Below, in pieces: positions 43,870 through 52,327 of a stretch of DNA of 64,000 nucleotides (within the stretch, counting starts at the first letter, position 1; each line of letters starts with the position of its first letter). Source of the DNA: Pseudomonas sp. Z8(2022). Lineage in GTDB: Bacteria; Pseudomonadota; Gammaproteobacteria; Pseudomonadales; Pseudomonadaceae. Location: assembly GCF_025837155.1 (NCBI RefSeq), contig NZ_CP107549.1, positions 2,914,001-2,978,000 of the forward strand, given 5' to 3'. Under the pieces are notes generated by a model, which made no database searches, was not told the DNA's origin, and saw nothing but the letters and a program-made list of their open reading frames with translations. The translations under genes and the position numbers were made by a program.

Positions 43870-45426
43870 ATGAGCGGCTACGTCCCCAACAACCGCAACG
43901 ACCGCCCGGCTCCAACGCCGGAACCCTATAACGGCGATTTCCACCGCCAGCCCCCCAGGCCACTGGAAGGTGGCAGCACCCAGACTTCCAGTTGCCTGAT
44001 CGGGCTGCGTTTCGTCTGGGACAACGGCGAGTGCCTCGGCGCCAATCTGCCCTACAGCCTCTCGCCGGCCGGCGGCAACCCCGTGCGCGGCAGCCTGGAC
44101 GCCCGAAGCAGTCTGATTCAGACCATTCCCAGCGGCGAGTACGAAGCACAGTTGCTCGCCGACGCTGATATCGATACCGACATCAGCAGTGCCCACGCCG
44201 AGCTGCAGACCGTACTGGACGAAATTCTCGCCGCCGAACGCGCAGAGGCGGCACGGTTACAGTCCATTCAGGATCAGCGCAGCGCCTTCTCCAACTACAT
44301 GCACCGCCGACTCGCGGTGGGCAAAGGTTTCTTCCTCGGCGCCTGGGGGCTGCTCAAGACCGCCAAGGAATTCTCCGACCTGGTCAATCCCTCCACCGCC
44401 TTCTCCAATGCCCTACGCAGTGCCTGGCAGGCGCGCGCCAGCGAGGGAGAAACCTGGCTGGCCGCATACAATCGCCAGTTCAGCGCTGAACAGCATCGAG
44501 AGCTGGTGGAGGCACTGGGTTTCGACCCGAGCAGCATCACCCGCGAGCAACTGGCCGAAGCCTACGAACTGGCCTGTTTCATCTACGAAGACGCGCCCAG
44601 CAAGATCATGCTCGGCCGCTTCGCCATCGACTACGCCAAGGCACAGAACGTCGAGGAGGTCGCCGAGTTCAGCGGCGGCGCACTGTTCGAAATCGTGCTT
44701 GCAGCCCTGCTGATCGTCTTCACCGGCGGCGTCGGCCTGGCCGCTCGCGGAGCGGCCTCGGTAAGCTATCTGGACAAGCTTGCACGTCTGGGCAATGCCT
44801 TCAGACGACTGGGCGCGGCCTTGAAGCGCGCAAGGATCAGGCGTGGAGGCAGGGCGAGAGGGAGCGGGACTGGGGCACGGACGGTAGAGGTGGAAAGGCC
44901 AAAGGCAGTCGAACCGTCAAGAGTCCACCCCGTACCCCCGCCTTATAAAGTAGAAAACTTTATTGCTCCAACGACAGGCAAACAGGTTGTCGCTGCAGTG
45001 GATCGCAACGCGATCGTGCCCTTGGACAAAGTTAATATTTATGCACGGGGCAAAGTACCTGACGTAAGGGCAGAACTGCGAGACCTACAACGTCTAAAAC
45101 AAAGCGATAGAAAGCTATTTGATTCATCGCCCGACAATGCAAAACGCCTGGAACAGCTAAAAAGCCAAAAGCACAATCTAGAGCGGTCACAGGACATGAG
45201 CAGGCACTTGGACAATATTGGACTTCCGGACACTCCGGCGAACAATGAAACACTGATAAAACACCTTCTGGATGTCGGAAACAAAGTCACCCCTGAACAG
45301 CGCATATGGGTACCCAGCACCCTACAGGGTCCTGACGGAACCTTGAAAGTGGAAAGCACATGGAAAATACTCGACGATCAACGAGCCTATCTCACGACCT
45401 TGAAGCTTATCCCAACCTCTCCATGA
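43870..45426 (+). CDS. Polymorphic toxin 1: TTR-like N-terminus, shared middle region, variable C-terminal tip
   Basis: A 518-residue protein. Residues ~40-100 (CLIGLRFVWDNGECLGANLPYSL... with GSLDARS and IPSGEYEAQL) resemble the transthyretin-like domains found on VgrG and type VI effectors. Residues ~109-345 form a helical region with a coiled-coil start, a hydrophobic stretch (VLAALLIVFTGGVGLAARG near 285-305) and an Arg-rich linker; this region is repeated in the next toxin gene. Residues ~346-518 are a unique, AT-richer tip with no family I recognise. No signal peptide. The stop overlaps the next gene by 4 bases (ATGA), the classic toxin/immunity link. Toxin role is inferred from architecture. 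Confidence 0.75.
   Translation: MSGYVPNNRNDRPAPTPEPYNGDFHRQPPRPLEGGSTQTSSCLIGLRFVWDNGECLGANLPYSLSPAGGNPVRGSLDARSSLIQTIPSGEYEAQLLADADIDTDISSAHAELQTVLDEILAAERAEAARLQSIQDQRSAFSNYMHRRLAVGKGFFLGAWGLLKTAKEFSDLVNPSTAFSNALRSAWQARASEGETWLAAYNRQFSAEQHRELVEALGFDPSSITREQLAEAYELACFIYEDAPSKIMLGRFAIDYAKAQNVEEVAEFSGGALFEIVLAALLIVFTGGVGLAARGAASVSYLDKLARLGNAFRRLGAALKRARIRRGGRARGSGTGARTVEVERPKAVEPSRVHPVPPPYKVENFIAPTTGKQVVAAVDRNAIVPLDKVNIYARGKVPDVRAELRDLQRLKQSDRKLFDSSPDNAKRLEQLKSQKHNLERSQDMSRHLDNIGLPDTPANNETLIKHLLDVGNKVTPEQRIWVPSTLQGPDGTLKVESTWKILDDQRAYLTTLKLIPTSP
44196..44905 (+). repeat. Long direct repeat, copy 1 (middle region of toxin 1)
   Basis: Starts at CGCCGAGCTGCAG and runs to about 44905, nearly identical with 45983-46692 at a constant offset of 1787 bases, with only scattered substitutions. 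Both copies are in the same reading frame of their genes. Confidence 0.92.
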
Positions 45427-45878
45427 CGAAACCGATGACAACCACCGAGCAAGCCTTGGAAAAAGAGATTACCGAGCTCAGCGACTACGACGCGGCGGCG
45501 GAAGCACTGCGCCAACTGAGTCACCTAAACAAGCCCATCGCAGAAGATCTGGCAGCAAATATCCTGTGCAATAACAAGGGTGACGAATACTTCCAGGCAT
45601 CAGTTTTCGAGACGCTTTACTCAGTCAATCGGCATAAAGGCATCGAATTAATAAAAAAACCACCCATGCCCCTGAACACAGCGACACTGAGCGCCATGAT
45701 CGAATGCGTCACCGAAGACTCCGGCATTGTGATGGATCACCCTGAAATATTTGAAGCGATAGAATCGTTAAAAGAGAGAATCAGGAACCTGAATTCACAG
45801 GATAGCCACCGAATCCAGGACACCATCGAATGGTTTCTGGAAACCTACCCGAATACCTTACCCCCTTTGATTCAATGA
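45423..45878 (+). CDS. Putative immunity protein for toxin 1
   Basis: A 151-residue acidic, apparently all-helical protein (MTKPMTTTEQALEKEITELSD...) with no signal peptide. The ATG at 45423 overlaps the toxin stop as ATGA, indicating translational coupling; a longer frame from 45360 lies inside the toxin gene and is rejected. It is AT-richer than the backbone, like the toxin tip. No family recognised; the immunity role is inferred purely from its position behind a variable toxin tip. Confidence 0.65.
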   Translation: MTKPMTTTEQALEKEITELSDYDAAAEALRQLSHLNKPIAEDLAANILCNNKGDEYFQASVFETLYSVNRHKGIELIKKPPMPLNTATLSAMIECVTEDSGIVMDHPEIFEAIESLKERIRNLNSQDSHRIQDTIEWFLETYPNTLPPLIQ

Positions 45879-45935
45879 ATAGGGACGCTCGATTCGCGAA
45901 ACCTCTTCCCACGCCTCCCGCTCGCCCTTCCAGGC

Positions 45936-47042
45936 ATGCAGCTCGCGCTTCTGCGTTCCCGACCACAGCCAGCCATTGCGCGCGCCGAGCTGCAGACCGT
46001 ACTGGACGAAATTCTCGCCGCCGAACGCGCAGAGGCGGCGCGGTTACAGTTCATTCAGGATCAGCGCAGCGCCTTCTCCAACTACATGCACCGCCGACTC
46101 GCGGTGGGCAAAGGTTTCTTCCTCGGCGCCTGGGGGCTGCTCAAGACCGCCAAGGAATTCTCCGACCTGGTCAATCCCTCCACCGCCTTCTCCAATGCCC
46201 TACGCAGTGCCTGGCAGGCGCGCGCCAGCGAGGGAGAAACCTGGCTGGCCGCATACAATCGCCAGTTCAGCGCCGAGCAACATCGCGAACTGGTCGAAGC
46301 ACTGGGCTTCGACCCGAGCAGCATCACCCGCGAACAATTGGCCGAAGCCTACGAACTGGCCTGCTTCATCTACGAAGACGCGCCCAGCAAGGCCATGCTC
46401 GGCCGTTTCGCCGTCGACTACGCCAAGGCGCAGAACATCGAGGAGGTCGCCGAGTTCAGCGGCGGCGCACTGTTCGAAATCGTACTTGCAGCCCTGCTAA
46501 TCGTCTTCACCGGCGGCGTCGGCCTGGCCGCTCGTGGTGCAGCATCGGTAAGCTATCTGGACAAGCTTGCACGTCTGGGCAATGCCTTCAGACGCCTGGG
46601 CGCGGCGCTGAAACGGGCAAGGATCAGACGAGGTGGCAGGGCGAGAGGGAGCGGGACTGGGGCGCGGACGGTTGAGGTGCAACGCCCGAAGAGCATCACT
46701 CCATTGACCGTGGATACCCCACCCACAACGCCAAGAAAACCTGTAATCGTAGAGAATGAGATTCTTGGAAAAGAACGGACTGGCAGTGCCAACAAAACAG
46801 ACCCGACACATAGCTTCAACGACCTGATCGACAACTACGCAGGCGATGCTCAAAAATTTGAGATACCGACCAAGGGCCCTGGTGGCATCACGGCGAGAAC
46901 GTCAGAACTCTATCAAATAGAAGGCAGCCTGAATGGTAAAGACGGTGTTTTCGAGTGGATCGTCGATCAAGACCGGGTTACTCATAGACGCTTCATTCCC
47001 GGTGGAAAAATAACCGGTTTCCCCAATCAGGTCCCCAGATAG
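45936..47042 (+). CDS. Polymorphic toxin 2: orphan module lacking the N-terminal docking domain
   Basis: A 368-residue frame. Residues ~16-252 repeat the middle region of toxin 1 almost exactly; the first ~15 codons (MQLALLRSRPQPAIA) are unrelated junk-like sequence with a weak ribosome site, so the gene may be silent. Residues ~253-368 are a new tip with HSFNDLIDNYAGDAQKFEIP, TKGPGG, SELYQIEGSLNG and FEWIVDQDRVTHRRFIPGG, a pattern I recall from tips of CDI/Rhs-type toxins, though its activity is not known to me. It looks like a displaced spare cassette that could be joined to the upstream gene by recombination. Confidence 0.7.
   Translation: MQLALLRSRPQPAIARAELQTVLDEILAAERAEAARLQFIQDQRSAFSNYMHRRLAVGKGFFLGAWGLLKTAKEFSDLVNPSTAFSNALRSAWQARASEGETWLAAYNRQFSAEQHRELVEALGFDPSSITREQLAEAYELACFIYEDAPSKAMLGRFAVDYAKAQNIEEVAEFSGGALFEIVLAALLIVFTGGVGLAARGAASVSYLDKLARLGNAFRRLGAALKRARIRRGGRARGSGTGARTVEVQRPKSITPLTVDTPPTTPRKPVIVENEILGKERTGSANKTDPTHSFNDLIDNYAGDAQKFEIPTKGPGGITARTSELYQIEGSLNGKDGVFEWIVDQDRVTHRRFIPGGKITGFPNQVPR
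45983..46692 (+). repeat. Long direct repeat, copy 2 (middle region of toxin 2)
   Basis: Second copy of the ~710-base repeat, 1787 bases downstream of copy 1, ending where the two toxin tips diverge (GTTGAGGTGC here against GTAGAGGTGG in copy 1). Confidence 0.92.
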
Positions 47043-47054
47043 CAAGGGATAATC

Positions 47055-47531
47055 ATGAACAAATATCTCGCCGAACTCGCCAAGCTCAACCTGATTGACT
47101 GGCCTACCCTTGTAACCGGAATAAACAACAGCTGGATCGATAAAGACGCGATATCGAGTTACGCCTTCGAGCTCCTCCATAGCGGCGAAACCGACGAAGA
47201 CATAGCGCTTCTGGCCGGGAGCGACTCTCTCAGCGAAGACGAAGTTTCCGAGCTACTGGCAAAATTATGCAAAAAAAACAGTATTAGCGCCCAAGCAACA
47301 AAGCCACTTGCCCTCGAAAAATGGCGACTGGCAATACTTTCAGAACTCCAGAACTCCTCACTCACCCCTGACGAAAAACTCGAACGGTTACAGGAGCTCT
47401 ACGCAGACTTCGGTTACCCAGAGGACATGGCATCTTGCAGCATCTACGCACAAGATGGAACCGACCCCATGGCCGCACTACAAAAGACCATCAACTCTCT
47501 TGAGGAGCGACTCACCTCCAATAATAAATGA
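47055..47531 (+). CDS. Putative immunity protein for toxin 2 (DUF2247-like)
   Basis: A 158-residue acidic helical protein, MNKYLAELAKLNLIDWPTLVTGI..., starting 12 bases after the toxin 2 stop with AAGGGA just upstream. The first half and the pattern NSWIDKDAISSYAFELL recall the DUF2247 family, whose members often sit next to toxin tips; this is from memory. The role as antidote is inferred from position. Low GC content matches the tip of toxin 2. Confidence 0.65.
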   Translation: MNKYLAELAKLNLIDWPTLVTGINNSWIDKDAISSYAFELLHSGETDEDIALLAGSDSLSEDEVSELLAKLCKKNSISAQATKPLALEKWRLAILSELQNSSLTPDEKLERLQELYADFGYPEDMASCSIYAQDGTDPMAALQKTINSLEERLTSNNK

Positions 47532-47626
47532 ATTCATTACGCCAAGGACTCCGTCCTTTTCGCCACAACGGCCAACAAACTTCCCGATAGTGAATAAGGG
47601 CACAGCAAGAAACCCGTAAATTCATC

Positions 47627-47788
47627 ATGATAGGAATTAAATGGATGGCAGAACACTCTGCGACGAATACGCGAGTACGATTGACGAAAGTGAATGCGGA
47701 GCACCAGAAAGACATCATCATCGTCGCCCCGAAGAACCTAATCGTGGTCCAAGATCAGTCCATCTCCTTGCTATACACAGGCCAATGA
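47627..47788 (+). CDS. Short orphan frame, likely remnant of a third toxin tip
   Basis: A 53-codon frame (MIGIKWMAEHSATNTRVRLTK... ending SISLLYTGQ) whose composition, hydrophobic/charged alternation and IIIVAPKNLIVVQ strand-like segments look like real protein. It ends one base before the ATG of a disrupted small gene, the spacing seen for toxin/immunity pairs here. There is no good ribosome site, so I read it as the 3' end of a lost toxin tip rather than an active gene. Confidence 0.4.
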   Translation: MIGIKWMAEHSATNTRVRLTKVNAEHQKDIIIVAPKNLIVVQDQSISLLYTGQ

Positions 47789-47863
47789 CATGTCGATCTG
47801 TAGTGGTCTACTAACCCCAGACACCCATTTAGGGCGAGAATGCTCGCCATACAGAGGTGTTCG

Positions 47864-49032
<1,169 letters not shown>

Positions 49033-49384
49033 CCACTACAATCGACTACCAGTTCTATCTAGTCCCCCTACCGTATACGTCCGTCATGACATCAATTGAT
49101 TTCAGGACACTGAAGATAGGGAACATGTCGTTCAGGGCGAGATTAGCAACAGCGGCCTGACGGCATGTCTGGTGAAAAACCCAACGCCCGATGAGTTCCG
49201 CAGGGATGAATTACAGTTCAGCCCCACCTGCCAGCACATTCTGTCTCCCGACCGGAGCAACTACGAGCAGAGCATGAGCGCTCTGATAGCGACCATCAAC
49301 CAGTTGGTGCCCGCGGGAAAAGCCTCGGCGCTGTACATGAACAACGAGTTGCTGCCACTCGACAAGCTGGATAACCGGTCGGCA

Positions 49385-49956
49385 TCAGCCCGAACAGTTC
49401 CCGACAACCGCGATACCACTGGCGCAGCTCACCACAGCCGGCGTTCGCCGACGTCGGCAACATGCTCCACAGGGCGCCCCTGGGATAAGGCTTCAACCAC
49501 TGACGTACCTGCATCCCTCGCCATTATCGTCCTGCCGCAGCAGTCGGATATGGCCCCCGGCCTGCTCGAAACGACTGATAGTGACACCGGTTTCCACCTG
49601 CATGCCGGCACGTTGCGCAGCATGCAGCAATGCCGTCATCAGTAGGCCCCGGGGATGCCAAGGCCAAAGCTGCCCGACTGCCAGTCGTGATAACACGTGT
49701 CGAGGATCGTCCGCCCCTGGCAACTGGTGCCGTGCAGCCGGCTGACCGGAGCGCCCAGTGCGTGCACTCAGCCGGCAGGCCAAGGCGCTGCAATACCGCC
49801 AGATCGCACGGCTGCAGCAGGATGCCCGCACCCACTGGCTGCAACTGCCCTACCCGCTCTAGCAGGCGTACCGCGTAGCCCTGGCGGGCCAGAAAAACTG
49901 CACTGGCCAGTGCCGGCCGTACCTGCCCCCACTATCGCTATCGGCAATCCGTTCAC
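49385..49956 (-). pseudogene. FAD-dependent monooxygenase pseudogene
   Basis: The minus strand begins VNGLPIAIVGAGTAG (Rossmann FAD motif, GTG at 49956), then after a frameshift reads ALASAVFLARQGYAVRLLER and VGAGILLQPCDLAVLQRLGL, then ALGAPVSRLHGTSCQGRT, a further shift to TALLHAAQRAGMQVETGV and ISRFEQAGGHIRLLRQDD, and finally WLKPYPRGALWSMLP and GELRQWYRGCRELFGLMPTG. These are segments of a UbiH/PHBH-type hydroxylase. At least three frameshifts and internal and C-terminal losses leave under 200 of the usual ~380 residues. Confidence 0.8.
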
Positions 49957-50037
49957 CCTCAGGCGCCGTGGAATACTAACCGTGTGGCATCACTCTCGGC
50001 ATGAACCTTCGCACAGCGACACCCTCGTGCTGGAGGG

Positions 50038-50463
50038 TCAGGGATTGTCCGGGCGGATATCGAAGCCACCCTTGTTCTCACTGACGATGCGCAGGTAATG
50101 AACCTCTCCACTTTTTACCGGCACCGCCACTTCACGCAGCAGTCGGCCCATGCCGCACAGGGTGTCGTCCATTCGATCCGGCGTGATACCGACCACGCGG
50201 GTGCCCGCCGGCACCTGGAAGGTGGCGACCTCCCCTATGCCGATGCGTGCAGCGACCTTGCGGTCTACTTCGATGGCCACGTAGCAGCCGCCCCCCATCA
50301 AGCCGAAGTCGCGATTGACGACGATCTGCGCGCCGTTCTCCTGTGCTTCCTGAAACGCCAGCAGGCGATCTTCCGGTACCGGTTTGACGTGCTCGGGATC
50401 ACCTCGAAACGACGAACAGCCAGCCAGCAGCATCAGAGGTAGAGCGATGAGGATCGAACGCAT
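50038..50463 (-). CDS. Lipoprotein of unknown function (DUF2846-like)
   Basis: A 141-residue protein with a lipoprotein signal MRSILIALPLMLLAGCSSF; the lipobox is LAGC with Cys16. The mature part shows GGCYVAIEVDRKVAARIGIGEVATFQVPAGTRVVGI, like DUF2846 domains. Gly and Phe after the Cys region do not give an inner-membrane retention signal, so outer-membrane sorting is likely. The ATG at 50463 is chosen because the signal peptide starts there; the frame continues to 50532. Confidence 0.8.
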   Translation of the reverse strand: MRSILIALPLMLLAGCSSFRGDPEHVKPVPEDRLLAFQEAQENGAQIVVNRDFGLMGGGCYVAIEVDRKVAARIGIGEVATFQVPAGTRVVGITPDRMDDTLCGMGRLLREVAVPVKSGEVHYLRIVSENKGGFDIRPDNP

Positions 50464-50646
50464 GTAGCCCTCCATGGGCAGATGAGTGCCGGCTGAGTAT
50501 TGGGCCTGGCGCGTCTGCGGGCAAGGTATCAATGGCAGCGATGTTTGCTAGCACAAACATCGATTTCTGTAATGAAAGGCGCGATGTTTTCATCTCTCCC
50601 GAACCCAAGCCGCTCACACCGGCGCAACTGATCGGAGACAATCACC

Positions 50647-50913
50647 ATGAAACTCGCAGCAATCACCACCACCCTCATCGCCGCTTTCGCCCCCATGGCT
50701 TTCGCCAGCGAAAAAGCACCTGACATCAGCAAGCTGCAAGTGCAGCAATACCAGTACGGTATGCAGCTGGATATCGACCAGGTTCTGAAACGCACCGACA
50801 ACAGTCACAAGAGCGGCGTAGTACCCAGCGTGCTGGTCTACCGCGACAGCCAGGGTGAAGTGCATGCCGTGCGTTTCATGGAATGGGGTGGGCTGAACAA
50901 CCAGAACGGTTGA
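50647..50913 (+). CDS. DUF2790 family periplasmic protein
   Basis: An 88-residue protein with signal peptide MKLAAITTTLIAAFAPMAFA and a mature DUF2790 domain (SKLQVQQYQYGMQLDIDQVL...VPSVLVYRDSQGEVHAVRFMEWG). This family is almost confined to Pseudomonas, often several copies per genome, and some members respond to stress or copper; function is unknown. GGAGAC lies 10 bases before the ATG. It is followed by a terminator-like hairpin. Confidence 0.88.
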   Translation: MKLAAITTTLIAAFAPMAFASEKAPDISKLQVQQYQYGMQLDIDQVLKRTDNSHKSGVVPSVLVYRDSQGEVHAVRFMEWGGLNNQNG

Positions 50914-50928
50914 AAGCACACCAATGAA

Positions 50929-50961
50929 GATGCCCCGACCGATTAAGCAGGCTGGGGCATT
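50929..50961. terminator. Hairpin between the DUF2790 and HIT genes
   Basis: ATGCCCC pairs with GGGGCAT around a GACC/GGCT inner region, ending in TTGTCGTTT. It lies between convergent genes; termination in both directions is likely. Confidence 0.6.
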
Positions 50962-50967
50962 GTCGTT

Positions 50968-51405
50968 TCAGCCCTGCAGACGCTTGGCCAGACGCGCCTG
51001 CAGCGCCTCCAGCTCGGCCGGATCGGCCTTGTTGGCCGCGTGAATGCCCAGGCCTTCACCCTCGAAGCGCGGAATCACGTGCATGTGGATATGAAACACC
51101 GTCTGACCGGCAGGCGCGCCGTTGAATTGCGCGATCTGCACGCCAGCCGGCTGCAGTTCGTCGACGACAGCCTGGGTAACCTTCTTCACCACAGCCATGA
51201 CCTTGGCCAGACTGGCATCGTCGATCTCCAGGATATTGCGTGCCGCAGCGCGCTTGGGAATGACCAGGCTGTGGCCCTTGGACTGCGGGAACAGATCGAG
51301 GAACGCCAGCACGTCGTCGTCCTCGTAGAGTTTGTAGCAAGGCAGGTCGCCGCGAATGATCTGGGCGAATATGTTCTGGGTATCGTAGGTACCGTGCAGG
51401 CTCAT
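50968..51405 (-). CDS. HIT-family nucleotide hydrolase
   Basis: A 145-residue histidine-triad protein with the motif HIHMHV (His105, 107, 109), the preceding NGAPAGQTVF, and the N-terminal NIFAQIIRGDLPCYKLYED typical of HinT/Fhit-like branch-II proteins. Likely hydrolyses nucleoside phosphoramidates or related mononucleotides. The ATG at 51405 (MSLHGTYDTQ) is chosen; 43 upstream codons run into the divergent GST region. Confidence 0.93.
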   Translation of the reverse strand: MSLHGTYDTQNIFAQIIRGDLPCYKLYEDDDVLAFLDLFPQSKGHSLVIPKRAAARNILEIDDASLAKVMAVVKKVTQAVVDELQPAGVQIAQFNGAPAGQTVFHIHMHVIPRFEGEGLGIHAANKADPAELEALQARLAKRLQG

Positions 51406-51581
51406 GCCGATGGGCTCCGTGCCGGGTGGATGAAAACTCGCACCATACCGCCTGGCTCGCGTACAGGGAACCGGGCAGGATCGCCCGAGTCGATGACTAC
51501 TAGCAGCCGGATCGATTTCCTGCACATCCGCCACCGTGTTCTGATCACACCTTCTTCGGCCCCATTCGACCTGGAACCCAC

Positions 51582-52283
51582 ATGACCGACCTCAGCGCCT
51601 TCCCAATCACCCGCAAATGGCCCGCTCAGCATCCCGAACGCCTGCAGCTCTATTCGCTGCCCACGCCCAATGGCGTCAAGGTCTCGATCATGCTGGAGGA
51701 AATCGGCCTGCCCTACGAGCCTCATCTGGTCAGCTTCGACAGCAACGACCAGTTCAGCCCCGAGTTCCTCTCGCTGGCGCCGAACAACAAGATTCCCGCC
51801 ATCCTCGATCCCGACGGGCCGAATGGCCATCCGCTGCCGCTGTTCGAATCCGGGGCGATTCTGATCTATCTGGCAGAGAAGACCGGCCGGCTGCTGTCCA
51901 GCGATCCGGCCCGCCGCTACGAAACCCTGCAGTGGCTGATGTGGCAGATGGGCGGCCTGGGGCCGATGTTCGGCCAGCTCGGTTTCTTCCACAAATTCGC
52001 CGGAGCCCAGTACGAAGACAAGCGCCCGCGTGATCGCTACGTCGCCGAGTCCGCGCGCCTGCTCGGCGTGCTCGACCAGCACCTGCAGGGACGTGACTGG
52101 ATCGCCGGCGAGTACAGCATCGCCGACATCGCCGTATTCCCCTGGATTCGCAACCTGATAGGTTTCTACGAGGCCGGCGAGCTGGTGCAGTTCGAGCGTT
52201 TCACCAACGTGCGCCGTGTACTCGATGCCTTCCTCGCCCGTCCAGCCGTACAGCGTGGTCTGACCATTCCGTCTCGCGGCTGA
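51582..52283 (+). CDS. Glutathione S-transferase (YghU/YfcG-like)
   Basis: A 233-residue protein with N-terminal thioredoxin-fold domain (RLQLYSLPTPNGVKVSIMLEEIGLPYEPHLV; NNKIPAILDPDG; FESGAILIYLAEKTG) and C-terminal helical domain (GRDWIAGEYSIADIAVFPWI). The PTPNGxK pattern and Asn-type active site put it with the disulfide-reductase-like YfcG/YghU group. It is divergent from the HIT gene and convergent with the transporter gene. Confidence 0.92.
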   Translation: MTDLSAFPITRKWPAQHPERLQLYSLPTPNGVKVSIMLEEIGLPYEPHLVSFDSNDQFSPEFLSLAPNNKIPAILDPDGPNGHPLPLFESGAILIYLAEKTGRLLSSDPARRYETLQWLMWQMGGLGPMFGQLGFFHKFAGAQYEDKRPRDRYVAESARLLGVLDQHLQGRDWIAGEYSIADIAVFPWIRNLIGFYEAGELVQFERFTNVRRVLDAFLARPAVQRGLTIPSRG

Positions 52284-52327
52284 CGAAACTGGCAGGAGCC
52301 GTGCTTGCGGCTCCTGCATGGCCCGAC

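Noticed and set aside
47799-47850. IS left end as an att site or integron-like recombination site
   Set aside because: The matched repeat at 49040 and the ATC duplication explain it fully as an IS3 terminus.
49172-49645. A 157-codon plus-strand frame as one intact gene
   Set aside because: Its first ~65 codons are the immunity-like remnant, while the rest is antisense to the FAD monooxygenase pseudogene; a chance join.
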